This document shows, one piece after another, positions 24,799-32,272 of a stretch of DNA of 64,000 nt. Under the pieces are notes generated by a model. It saw nothing but the letters and a program-made list of their open reading frames with translations. It was not told the origin of the DNA and ran no database searches. Position 1 is the stretch's first letter. Each line of letters begins with the position of its first letter. This stretch comes from Pontibacter burrus (GTDB taxonomy: Bacteria; Bacteroidota; Bacteroidia; Cytophagales; Hymenobacteraceae): positions 62,001-126,000 of the forward strand of contig NZ_JAAGWD010000004.1 of assembly GCF_010686685.1 (NCBI RefSeq), in the 5' to 3' direction. A program made the translations under genes and the position numbers.

Positions 24799-25566
24799 AT
24801 GAAACACCCGATCTATAGTTATATAACAGCCCTTTTGCTTGCCACATCAGCGGTGGGTTGCCAGCAAAAAGTATGGCAGCCGCAATCGCCGAGCCTGGAG
24901 CTGACCGATGTGCCCGTAGATAGCACCCTAAGTGCCAAGCCTGAAACGGAAGCCATGATAGTGCCTTACCGCCAGCAGGTTACGGCTAAAATGAGTGAAG
25001 TGATAGGAACGGCACCTGTTGAGCTACGCAAAGCTGACTATGAGTCGCCGCTGGGTAATTTTGTGGTAGACCTGCTGTTGGAGGAAACCAATAAGATGGT
25101 AGAGACGCCGGTAGATATGGCCCAAACGACGAATGGTGGTTTGCGCGTGCCACTTCCGGCCGGACCGATAAATGTGGGGAACATTTTCGAGCTAATGCCT
25201 TTCGAGAACGAAGTGATTGTACTGACACTGGATGGCCCTACCACTAAAGAATTGTTCGATTTTGCCGCTAAAACCGGTATCTCGCCCATTGCTAATGCTA
25301 CTTACACGGTAAGAGACGGCCAGGCTATTGATGTGAAGATCGGTGGCAAACCTTTGGACCTGAACCGCAGCTATACCATCGTAACATCAGATTACCTGGC
25401 CAGCGGTGGGGATAACATGGTGATGTTCAAGAAAGCCATTGAGTCGGAGAAAGTAGGCATGATGATGCGCGACATGATCCTGAAGCACATACAGGAACTG
25501 ACCGCCGCTGGCAAACCTATAGTTGCCGATACAGCCAAACGCGTTTCCGGAATCCCGCAAAAGTAA
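24799..25566 (+). CDS. 5'-nucleotidase C-terminal domain lipoprotein
   Basis: A 255-residue lipoprotein (AVGCQQK, Cys21) matches the 5'-nucleotidase substrate-binding domain: SPLGNFVVDLLLE, MAQTTNGGLRVPLPAG, IFELMPFENEVIVLTLDG, YTIVTSDYLASGGDNMVMF. In typical periplasmic 5'-nucleotidases (UshA type) this domain follows the metallophosphatase domain in a single chain. Here it is a separate gene and comes first. The metallophosphatase gene starts six bases downstream, so the two products probably assemble. Lipid anchoring would hold the substrate domain to a membrane. Confidence 0.9.
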   Translation: MKHPIYSYITALLLATSAVGCQQKVWQPQSPSLELTDVPVDSTLSAKPETEAMIVPYRQQVTAKMSEVIGTAPVELRKADYESPLGNFVVDLLLEETNKMVETPVDMAQTTNGGLRVPLPAGPINVGNIFELMPFENEVIVLTLDGPTTKELFDFAAKTGISPIANATYTVRDGQAIDVKIGGKPLDLNRSYTIVTSDYLASGGDNMVMFKKAIESEKVGMMMRDMILKHIQELTAAGKPIVADTAKRVSGIPQK

Positions 25567-25572
25567 CCCGCC

Positions 25573-26508
25573 ATGAAGAGAAGAGATTTTTTAAAATACA
25601 GCGCCGTAGGAGCAGCCGGTTTAACTATAGTTGGTTTCCCGTTAACTACCGAAGCCGCCAGCAAAACCATAAAGCTCACCATCCTGCACACCAACGACCA
25701 GCACTCGCGCATCGATCCGTTCCCGAGTGATGGCCGCAAATACGCCGGAATGGGCGGTATGGCCCGGCGTGCCAGTTTAGTGGAGCGTATCCGCAAAGAA
25801 GAACCGAACGTGTTGCTATTGGATGCCGGTGATATCTGGCAGGGCACACCTTATTTCAACTTCTTTAACGGTGAGCTGGAGTACAAACTGATGACCGACA
25901 TGAAGTACGACGCCGCCACACTTGGTAACCATGACTTCGATTTAGGTCTGGAAGGTTTGGCCAAGCAGCTGCCGGTTGCCGGTTTCGAGTTTGTGAATGC
26001 AAACTACGATTTCTCTAAAACGATGCTGGCCGGCAAGTTTAAACCTTACAAGATTTTTGAGAAAGAAGGCTTGCGCATCGGTGTGTTTGGCCTAGGCATA
26101 CAATTGGAAGGCCTGGTTGGTAAAAAGCAGTACGGCGAAACCGTTTACCTGGACCCGGTACAGAAAGCGCAGGAAATGGTAAAAGAGCTGCGCGAAAACC
26201 AAAAATGCCACATGGTTATCTGTCTGTCGCACCTGGGCTATAGTTACACCACTGAGAAGATTGATGACCGCAAACTGGCACAGCAGGTACCGGGCATCGA
26301 CCTGATTATTGGCGGGCACACGCATACGTTTATGGACCAGCCGGAAGCAATACGCCACGCCTCGGGACACGAGACGCTGATAAACCAGGTGGGGTATGCC
26401 GGTATTTACCTGGGCCGCATCGATTATGAATTCAGTAAAAAAACGAAGCAGAAAACGGGTGTCAGAACGGCCGCACTGCCTGTGGATAACCCTGTATTAA
26501 CTTCGTGA
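25573..26508 (+). CDS. 5'-nucleotidase-type metallophosphatase with Tat signal
   Basis: The protein of 311 residues begins KRRDFLKYSAVGAAG, a twin-arginine signal, so it is probably exported folded with its metals. The calcineurin-like motifs are all present: HTNDQHSRI, DAGDIWQGTP, GNHDFDLG, CLSHLGY and GGHTHTF. Its C-terminal substrate domain is missing because it is encoded by the preceding gene. Together they should dephosphorylate nucleotides or UDP-sugars in the periplasm. The Tat plus lipoprotein signal pairing means the halves use different export routes. dnaA follows after a promoter gap. Confidence 0.92.
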   Translation: MKRRDFLKYSAVGAAGLTIVGFPLTTEAASKTIKLTILHTNDQHSRIDPFPSDGRKYAGMGGMARRASLVERIRKEEPNVLLLDAGDIWQGTPYFNFFNGELEYKLMTDMKYDAATLGNHDFDLGLEGLAKQLPVAGFEFVNANYDFSKTMLAGKFKPYKIFEKEGLRIGVFGLGIQLEGLVGKKQYGETVYLDPVQKAQEMVKELRENQKCHMVICLSHLGYSYTTEKIDDRKLAQQVPGIDLIIGGHTHTFMDQPEAIRHASGHETLINQVGYAGIYLGRIDYEFSKKTKQKTGVRTAALPVDNPVLTS

Positions 26509-26520
26509 AAAAATAATTTT

Positions 26521-26547
26521 TTGTTTACTTATATTTAAGCAAATTTG
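26521..26547 (+). promoter_or_regulatory. probable dnaA promoter
   Basis: TTG (26521-26523) and CAAATTTG (26540-26547; one mismatch to TAnnTTTG) are spaced 16 bases apart. The likely dnaA ATG is at 26614. Confidence 0.45.
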
Positions 26548-26613
26548 TAACCCCCCTGTGGAAAAGGAGCGGTTTGCAAAACCAAACTAATCTTGTGTGC
26601 TTTGGAAAATTGG

Positions 26614-28038
26614 ATGATTAAAGATTGTACGACTGTATGGAGTAACTGCCTGCAGGTGATAAAGGAAAATATTGGCGATCAGAGCTTTAAGACCTGGTTC
26701 GAGCCAATTAAACCTATTAGCCTGCGCGACAGTGTGCTCACAATACAGGTGCCGAGCCAGTTCTTTTACGAGTGGCTGGAGGAGCATTATGTGCAGCTTT
26801 TAAAGAAGGTTATTTACCAGGAGCTTGGCGCTGATGGTCGCCTGGAATACTCTATTATAGTTGACCGTGGTAACGAGTCGAACAAGCCACAAACCGTAAA
26901 CATCCCGACCAAAAAAATACCGGCAGCTGTCGTTAACTCTTATCGTCCCGAGCAGAACTTCATCAAGAGCCCGTTCGAGTCGAAGACGATTGACCGCAAT
27001 TTCCTGAACTCGCAGCTGAACTCAGCCTACACGTTTGAGAACTATATTGAGGGGGATTGTAACCGTTTGGCGCGCTCGGCAGGATATGCGGTGGCGAATA
27101 AACCGGGCACTACATCTTTTAACCCGCTGATGGTTTACGGTGGCGTTGGTCTCGGTAAAACGCACCTGGTGCAGGCCATTGGTAACCACATCAAAAACAG
27201 CAACCCGGATAAGTTTGTACTATACGTTTCATCAGAGAAGTTCGTGAACCAGTTCATCGAGTCTTTGAAAACGAACAATGTACAGGACTTCGCCAACTTC
27301 TATTTGCTGGTTGATATCCTGATCATTGACGACGTGCAGTTCCTGAGCGGGAAAGAGAAGACGCAGGAAATGTTCTTCCACATCTTCAACCACCTGCACC
27401 AGTCCGGCAAGCAGATCGTGATGACATCGGATTGTCCGCCACGCGACCTGAAAGGGTTGGAAGAGCGACTGCTATCGCGCTTTAAGTGGGGTTTAACAGC
27501 AGATTTGCAGAGCCCGGATTTTGAAACGCGTATGGCCATCATCCAGAAAAAGATGCAGAGCGACGGCATCGACATTCCGGATAACGTGATCGAGTACCTG
27601 GCTTACAGCGTGGATACTAACGTGCGTGAATTGGAAGGCGTACTGATCTCTCTGATCGCGCAGTCATCCCTGAACCGTAAAGAAATTGACCTGGAGCTTG
27701 CCAAGCAGGCCCTGAAACATATTATTGAGGATGTTGAGACTGAGGTAAACCTCGACTTCATCCAGAAAACGGTAGCCGAATACTTCCAGGTTAGCCTTGA
27801 TTCTTTAAAGGCCAAAACGCGTAAAAAAGAAATTGTAACGGCGCGCCAGGTGGCCATGTATTTTGCCAAAGAGTTCACCAGCCACTCGCTCAAGTCAATC
27901 GGTTACCACTTCGGCGGCCGCGACCATAGTACCGTTATCCACTCCGTACAAACCGTTTCCGACCTGATCGATACGGACAAGAAATTTAAAGCGAGCATAC
28001 AGGAACTTCAGAAGAAATTTAAATCGAAAGCCGGATAG
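26614..28038 (+). CDS. dnaA: chromosomal replication initiator protein DnaA
   Basis: DnaA is the AAA+ protein that binds and melts oriC. I chose the ATG at 26614 (474 residues), which gives the usual N-terminus (MIKDCTTVWSNCLQVIKENIG); a TTG at 26593 would add seven residues. Domain I includes QSFKTWFEPIKP. Domain III has Walker A GGVGLGKTH (about 176-184), Walker B LIIDDVQFL and sensor motifs (EERLLSRFKWG). Domain IV has the DNA-binding signature GGRDHSTVIHS. No DnaA-box cluster is visible directly beside it, and dnaN is not downstream. Two copies of the CTATAG palindrome form its terminator; none is inside the gene. Confidence 0.97.
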   Translation: MIKDCTTVWSNCLQVIKENIGDQSFKTWFEPIKPISLRDSVLTIQVPSQFFYEWLEEHYVQLLKKVIYQELGADGRLEYSIIVDRGNESNKPQTVNIPTKKIPAAVVNSYRPEQNFIKSPFESKTIDRNFLNSQLNSAYTFENYIEGDCNRLARSAGYAVANKPGTTSFNPLMVYGGVGLGKTHLVQAIGNHIKNSNPDKFVLYVSSEKFVNQFIESLKTNNVQDFANFYLLVDILIIDDVQFLSGKEKTQEMFFHIFNHLHQSGKQIVMTSDCPPRDLKGLEERLLSRFKWGLTADLQSPDFETRMAIIQKKMQSDGIDIPDNVIEYLAYSVDTNVRELEGVLISLIAQSSLNRKEIDLELAKQALKHIIEDVETEVNLDFIQKTVAEYFQVSLDSLKAKTRKKEIVTARQVAMYFAKEFTSHSLKSIGYHFGGRDHSTVIHSVQTVSDLIDTDKKFKASIQELQKKFKSKAG

Positions 28039-28059
28039 AAAAACTCTACTATAAAATAG

Positions 28060-28101
28060 CCGGGGCTATAGTTGCAGAAACTATAGCCCCGGTTTGTTTT
28101 T
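28060..28101 (+). terminator. dnaA terminator built from an inverted pair of the CTATAG motif
   Basis: CCGGGGCTATAGTT (28060-28073) pairs perfectly over 14 bp with AACTATAGCCCCGG (28079-28092), with loop GCAGA and then TTTGTTTTTA. It ends dnaA 21 bases after its stop. Confidence 0.9.
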
Positions 28102-28140
28102 AAGGTGTTTAAGCTATAGCTGCGCCAGCAAAATGCAGTG

Positions 28141-28191
28141 TGCGGACGTGGAAGTCCGCAGCAGATTAGTTTCGGACATGGATGTCCGAAA
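28141..28191. repeat. two tandem related hairpins
   Basis: TGCGGACGTGGAAGTCCGCA (28141-28160) and TTCGGACATGGATGTCCGAA (28171-28190) are two inverted repeats of the same design (CGGAC-TGGA-GTCCG), 10 bases apart. No T run follows. Confidence 0.8.
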
Positions 28192-28530
28192 CAGCACGTC
28201 AGTAACTATAGAACTATAGCTTTCGCATTAGCTATAGCAGAAAGTCCCCCTTTGAAGGGGGTAGGGGGATGACAAACTATAACTATAGCACTATAGCTTA
28301 AACTATAGGAATGACAGAAATTCCTTTCTTGAGAGGGCAGGGGTATGTTATAGCAAAGGCTTAATGCACCATCCGACAAGATCCTTTCAGGATGACAAAA
28401 TGAATGGTAGGTAGAGATTCCCCGCCTTAGACAAGGAGGGGTCAGGGGTGGTTGGATAACTATAGCCATCGCCTTTGCCATTCCTATCCCTGCCGGGACA
28501 GTTGAGTTACAAACTCAACACCATGGTGAG

Positions 28531-28557
28531 ACACGAGCGGGACGCTCGCGCCAGCAA
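28531..28557. repeat. copy of the G+C-rich CGAGCG dispersed element
   Basis: ACACGAGCGGGACGCTCGCG then CCAGCAA matches, in reverse complement, TTGCTGGCGCTAGCGTCC at 52620 onward, and in part 5386-5418. Confidence 0.65.
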
Positions 28558-28608
28558 TATTGGAATGTATTGTTTCAGCAATTATATTACTGTAGCTGAA
28601 ACAATAGC

Positions 28609-28658
28609 AAACAACCCAATCCTGCTAATCCATTAATCCTGTAAATCCTGATTCAGAC
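28609..28658. repeat. dispersed repeat that supplies the end of the methyltransferase gene
   Basis: AATCCTGTAAATCCTGATTC with its flanks matches a common Bacteroidota intergenic repeat; degenerate copies are at 9370-9440, 52865-52900 and 55925-55965. The last eight codons of the methyltransferase gene read through it. Confidence 0.65.
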
Positions 28659-29286
28659 AAAATACCTTCGCCTGCACAAAGCCATTATAAAATGACTGGC
28701 TATACTTCTCCTGAAAACCTAGGTTAATAAAATGCATACCATAGTTGGGTAACTGCTTAGCCTGTACATCACTCAAAACCCCAAAAAATAAGTACATACT
28801 CTTAGCCAGTAACTTTTGCCAAAAAGGTGGCTTTTGCTGCACCGGCCAAAAATCAGCGAATAGCCATAACCCGCCGGGAGCTAAACTATAGTAGAGTTGC
28901 TGCATGAGTTGCGTAAGACGTTGCTCCGGAAACAGGTCCAATAGAAAAGGCGTGATCACTAAATCAAACTGCTCGTGGGGCTGTAGGTCAGCATCGGTGC
29001 CGTGGCGGAAATCAACTATAGTTGCGCTATAGTTGAGCTGTCTTGCCTTTTGCAGCATTTTATCAGAAGCTTCCAAATACAGAATATGCTTTGGCGAAGT
29101 TTGCTGCAGTACTTCCTTTAAAATCCAGCCGCTGCCACCACCAATGATCAGAACAGATGCACCAGCTGGAATGTAGGGAAGAAGGCAGCGCTGGGCATCC
29201 TGAAGTGCCGAACCGAATACGAGCCGGGCCAGCGGATCATAAAAAGCAGCTACGCGGTCGAAGCCACTGTCTGGGTTTTGGGGCAA
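28633..29286 (-). CDS. class I SAM-dependent methyltransferase
   Basis: The 217-residue protein has motif I SVLIIGGGSGWILKEV (about 44-59), the strand-2 acidic LYLEASDKM, and motif IV LVITPFLLDLF. The C-terminal half has more hydrophobic segments (LAKSMYLFFGVLS). Substrate unknown. The last residues, CLNQDLQD, come from a dispersed repeat, so the native C-terminus has probably been replaced or extended. It ends the leftward run thpR-cinA-like-methyltransferase, 14 bases after the cinA-like gene. Confidence 0.84.
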   Translation of the reverse strand: MPQNPDSGFDRVAAFYDPLARLVFGSALQDAQRCLLPYIPAGASVLIIGGGSGWILKEVLQQTSPKHILYLEASDKMLQKARQLNYSATIVDFRHGTDADLQPHEQFDLVITPFLLDLFPEQRLTQLMQQLYYSLAPGGLWLFADFWPVQQKPPFWQKLLAKSMYLFFGVLSDVQAKQLPNYGMHFINLGFQEKYSQSFYNGFVQAKVFCLNQDLQD

Positions 29287-29300
29287 GGTGTAAACTATAG

Positions 29301-29792
29301 TTAACGATTGAAGTGCTGCTCCAGCACGCCTTTCAGTTTATCGAAGATGTAATTTACCGTTTTTTTACGAACAGCCTGCGTATTACCGTCAAACACCTCC
29401 CTGAATTCTTCAGCTTTGCCATCATACAGGATCGAAACGAACACGGTACCTACCGGCTTCTCTTCGTTTTCAGATCCTCCGCTTCCTGCCAGTCCCGTAA
29501 CAGCCACACTAATGTCTGCATCCAACAGCTTCTTCAGGCCCATTACCATTTCGTTGGTTACCTGCTGGCTTTCGGCAGTGTACAGGTCCAGGGTTGCTTT
29601 GCGCACGTTCAGCAGTTTCATCTTTACCTCAGGCTGGTAAACTACCAGGCTGCCTCTTAATACGTCGCTGCTGCCTTTGGCTTTTACAAACTCAGATGCC
29701 AGCATACCAGCCGTGCAGCTTTCAGCAAAAGCGACACTCAGGTTTTTATCTTTGAGCCCCATTACAAGCTCTGTTATTTCGGATTGCGTCAT
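29301..29792 (-). CDS. pncC: CinA-type nicotinamide-nucleotide amidohydrolase (PncC)
   Basis: A stand-alone CinA C-terminal domain of 163 residues. It converts nicotinamide mononucleotide to nicotinic acid mononucleotide in NAD recycling. Signatures are VAFAESCTAGMLASEF with the nucleophile-region Ser, GSLVVYQPEVKMKLLNV, and AVTGLAGSGGSENEEKPVGT. The N-terminal MoCF/COG1058 domain of full-length CinA is missing, as in E. coli PncC. It lies between thpR and the methyltransferase gene with gaps of about 30 and 14 bases. Confidence 0.9.
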   Translation of the reverse strand: MTQSEITELVMGLKDKNLSVAFAESCTAGMLASEFVKAKGSSDVLRGSLVVYQPEVKMKLLNVRKATLDLYTAESQQVTNEMVMGLKKLLDADISVAVTGLAGSGGSENEEKPVGTVFVSILYDGKAEEFREVFDGNTQAVRKKTVNYIFDKLKGVLEQHFNR

Positions 29793-29822
29793 ATGTTATA
29801 GCTTCAGAGCTATACTTACTGC

Positions 29823-30386
29823 TCAGGCGCCGGTTTGGTTTTGGCCTAAAAGGTAAGCTTCCAGTACGCTGTATACCGGGTGCGGAGATGCAAGTTCCGA
29901 TTTCCAGATGCCAATGGCATTTACCGGAAGCGCTATAGTTCCTTCGGGCATTACAGCTGGTTTAGACTCAGGTCGTGCTGCATGCTTTTTGTAGCGGGCC
30001 AGCGTTATGTGCGGTGTAGGCTTCAGTTTGTTTGGCTCGTTGGGGGCTAGGGTTTCCGCCAGTTGTTTGCTGAGCCTAGTAAACTCCGGGTCATCTTTAA
30101 AACGCGCCCACACCAGCCGCGGCGACTTCGGTTTAGGTCCCTGTTCAATGGCATCTAAATACAAGGTAAAAGGCTGACTCTGGTTTGCGATCTCTTTTAC
30201 CTGCCGACGTATTGTTTCAAGTGCAGTGCCGGGCACATTCCCGATGAAGAACAGCGTTAAATGCAGGTTTTGCACAGGTATGGCCCGCACCGAATCATCC
30301 AGAAAAGGTTGCAATTTCTGCTGCAGGTAAGGTGCCAACCCATCGGGTAAAGAGGCCGCAATAAACAGCCTGATCGTATCTTGCAT
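29823..30386 (-). CDS. thpR: RNA 2',3'-cyclic phosphodiesterase (ThpR/LigT)
   Basis: Two-histidine (2H) phosphoesterase. The HxT/Sx motifs are NLHLTLFFIG and PHITLARYK. I start at the ATG at 30386, giving 187 residues and the normal N-terminus MQDTIRLFIAASLPDGL; the longer frame to 30455 adds 23 residues with no family support. The family hydrolyses 2',3'-cyclic phosphates or ligates tRNA halves in vitro; the biological role is uncertain. It is the first gene of a three-gene leftward run and is divergent from the PAP2 gene. Confidence 0.9.
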   Translation of the reverse strand: MQDTIRLFIAASLPDGLAPYLQQKLQPFLDDSVRAIPVQNLHLTLFFIGNVPGTALETIRRQVKEIANQSQPFTLYLDAIEQGPKPKSPRLVWARFKDDPEFTRLSKQLAETLAPNEPNKLKPTPHITLARYKKHAARPESKPAVMPEGTIALPVNAIGIWKSELASPHPVYSVLEAYLLGQNQTGA

Positions 30387-30478
30387 AACTATAAGCGTAG
30401 CGTTTAGAGCCATATTTACGTTTACAGCTATACGCAGGCAGTACAACCTAAGCACGCGTTTTTTCGAAACTATAAACT

Positions 30479-31198
30479 ATGATCCGGAATTTTTATAAAA
30501 AACTGGCCGCAGGTATAGCGCTTTTTACCTTTGAGCTGATCTTTGTATGGCTCCTGTTTATAGCGTGCGTAGTGGTGTTTTTCTACATCAGCAGCCAGAT
30601 AATACGCGGCGGTGAACTCGGGTTTGATGAAGCCGCTTTTGCTTTTGCGGCCAGTATTGCCAGCCCGGGATTCAACAATTTTATCGAGGTGATTACCTTC
30701 TTCGGGTCCGGGGAGTTTCTTACGCCGGCTGCGCTGCTGCTGGTTGCCTACTTTATTTTTGTGCGCAAACACCGCTGGTACTCGTTAAAAGTGCCAGTGG
30801 TAGCCCTCGGCAGCATTACCCTGAACGTGGTGCTTAAATACTTTTTCGACAGGCCCCGGCCGCTGTTACCATTGGTAGAGGCACACGGGCTCAGCTTCCC
30901 GAGCGGGCACACCATGGTGGCAGCATCGTTTTATGGGCTTATTATTTACCTGGTCTGGAAACATGTGGAACAGGTCTGGCTTCGTAATCTGCTTATTTTT
31001 CTGCTTTCTGTTTTCGTGATGCTGATCGGTTTTAGCCGCATTTATTTACGGGTACACTACGCTACCGATGTGGTGGCAGGCTTTGCCGCAGGCTTTATGT
31101 GGGTCGTGATCGGGATCTGGATCTTAAAACGAATAGAACGGTACTCACGTAAAGAAATCACGCCGGTTTTGATAGACGATCCGGTAGAAAAAAGTTAA
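30479..31198 (+). CDS. PAP2-family phosphatase (copy 1)
   Basis: A protein of 239 residues with several membrane helices and the three PAP2 acid-phosphatase motifs: KYFFDRPRP, SFPSGHTMVA and SRIYLRVHYATDVVAG. It dephosphorylates lipid phosphates such as phosphatidate or undecaprenyl pyrophosphate at the inner membrane. A close relative lies 310 bases downstream, beyond tRNA-Leu (31510-32205). They share about half of their residues by eye, including FYGL.IY.VW and LIG.SRIYL.VHYATDV.AG. It is divergent from thpR. Confidence 0.92.
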   Translation: MIRNFYKKLAAGIALFTFELIFVWLLFIACVVVFFYISSQIIRGGELGFDEAAFAFAASIASPGFNNFIEVITFFGSGEFLTPAALLLVAYFIFVRKHRWYSLKVPVVALGSITLNVVLKYFFDRPRPLLPLVEAHGLSFPSGHTMVAASFYGLIIYLVWKHVEQVWLRNLLIFLLSVFVMLIGFSRIYLRVHYATDVVAGFAAGFMWVVIGIWILKRIERYSRKEITPVLIDDPVEKS

Positions 31199-31217
31199 AT
31201 ATTTTTTAATGCAGATA

Positions 31218-31247
31218 TTGCGCTAATCAAATTTGTTCGTACCTTTG
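31218..31247 (+). promoter_or_regulatory. tRNA-Leu promoter
   Basis: TTG (31218-31220) and TACCTTTG (31240-31247; perfect TAnnTTTG) are spaced 19 bases, about 60 bases before the tRNA. This is the best promoter match I found in the window. Confidence 0.75.
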
Positions 31248-31306
31248 TTGTCCCAATGAACGAGGGTTAAAGGGTTTTGGGGATGTTTATTTGATTTAGT
31301 GAATTT

Positions 31307-31388
31307 GCGCAAGTGGCGAAATTGGTAGACGCGCTGTCTTCAGGCGGCAGTTCCGTAAGGTGTGAAGGTTCGAGTCCTTTCTTGCGCA
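31307..31388 (+). tRNA. tRNA-Leu (anticodon CAG)
   Basis: The sequence has 82 bases, with the 7-bp acceptor GCGCAAG (31307-31313) pairing with CTTGCGC (31381-31387) and discriminator A. The anticodon arm is CTGTC-TTCAGGC-GGCAG, so the anticodon is CAG. A long variable arm (TTCCGTAAGG region) and GGTTCGAGTCC T-arm are present, as expected for Leu. CCA is not encoded. It reads CUG codons. A strong terminator follows. Confidence 0.95.
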
Positions 31389-31402
31389 CACTACTTTAAA
31401 TT

Positions 31403-31448
31403 AAAAGCGAAAGCCGGTTCTTACTCAGGACCGGCTTTCGCTTTTTTT
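31403..31448 (+). terminator. tRNA-Leu terminator
   Basis: AAAAGCGAAAGCCGGT (31403-31418) pairs with ACCGGCTTTCGCTTTT (31430-31445), followed by more T. It begins 14 bases after the tRNA end. Confidence 0.92.
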
Positions 31449-31509
31449 ATGCCTATAGTTCAGCAACTATAGTTGTACCGATTGTTGTGGTAAGTGCGTA
31501 AGCAAATCC

Positions 31510-32205
31510 ATGAAGCGCAGGCTGCAACGGTTTATAAGTGCGCTGGCCTTGTTGTCAGTAGAGGCAGTGCTGGTTTGGCTAGCTTTTTTTGCCTGTATGC
31601 TGCTTTTTATATACATGGCCCAGCTGGTGTTTATAGAGAAAAGCACCGGTTTAGATGAAGCCATGTTCCGGTTCGCCGCTAATCACACTTCTCTCGAAAC
31701 CACGCGCTTTATGCGTGTCATTTCCTTTTTCGCTTCTGCTGATTATCTGATGGTGGTGCCGCCTTTGGTAACGCTAATACTTGCCTGGTTCCGGCAACTG
31801 CAGTGGTTCGCGCTTAAAGTGCTCGTTATCTCGCTTACCAGTACCATATTAAACCAAGCCCTGAAGCGCCTGTTCGAGCGCCCCCGACCTGAAACTGCCA
31901 TGCTCGAGCAATCTGGACTCAGTTTCCCCAGCGGCCACGCTATGATTGGCGGTTCGTTTTATGGGCTGCTGATTTACATTGTATGGCGCACGGTGCCTAA
32001 CCCTTTTTGGCGGTGGCTGCTAACTATAGTTTTAACCCTGCTGCTGCTGCTCATTGGTTACAGCCGCATTTACCTGAACGTGCACTACGCCACCGACGTG
32101 CTGGCTGGCTACTCCGCCGGAATTCTCTGGCTGCTGTTTTCCATCTACTTCATGCGCAGGTTGGAGAAGATCTACTTCAGAAAAGTGGAGCGTAAGCAGG
32201 CTTGA
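31510..32205 (+). CDS. PAP2-family phosphatase (copy 2)
   Basis: The 231-residue protein is a paralogue of the gene at 30479-31198. PAP2 motifs are KRLFERPRP, SFPSGHAMIGG and SRIYLNVHYATDVLAG, with about six membrane helices. The N-terminus (RLQRFISALALLSVEAVLVW) parallels that of copy 1 (GIALFTFELIFVWLL). An ancestral tandem duplication left tRNA-Leu between the copies. Lipid phosphate substrate not determinable. Confidence 0.92.
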   Translation: MKRRLQRFISALALLSVEAVLVWLAFFACMLLFIYMAQLVFIEKSTGLDEAMFRFAANHTSLETTRFMRVISFFASADYLMVVPPLVTLILAWFRQLQWFALKVLVISLTSTILNQALKRLFERPRPETAMLEQSGLSFPSGHAMIGGSFYGLLIYIVWRTVPNPFWRWLLTIVLTLLLLLIGYSRIYLNVHYATDVLAGYSAGILWLLFSIYFMRRLEKIYFRKVERKQA

Positions 32206-32272
32206 ACTTGATATTTGATAAATCCGATATAAAGTTTTAAGTGATGGGAGAAGTGTGTAGATTTAATGTAAG

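Larger units (their letters stand above)
28095..28608. other. gene-free repeat mosaic downstream of dnaA
   Basis: No gene is supported. It holds paired hairpins (28141-28191), a dense cluster of CTATAG palindromes (seven between 28203 and 28306 by eye), three CCCC/GGGG mini-elements (about 28239-28275, 28318-28345, 28417-28455), GATCCTTTCAGGATGACAAAA (near 28380), a perfect 8-bp hairpin GTTGAGTTACAAACTCAAC (28501-28519), and the CGAGCG element (28531-28557). Confidence 0.8.

Noticed and set aside
26509-26613. oriC directly upstream of dnaA
   Set aside because: No cluster of DnaA boxes or clear unwinding element in these 105 bases, and dnaN is not adjacent; only a single box near 24776 was found.
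28206-28481. 91-codon minus-strand frame after dnaA
   Set aside because: Runs through several repeat mini-elements and CTATAG clusters; the peptide (PLTPPCLRRGISTYH) is typical of translated CCCC/GGGG repeats.
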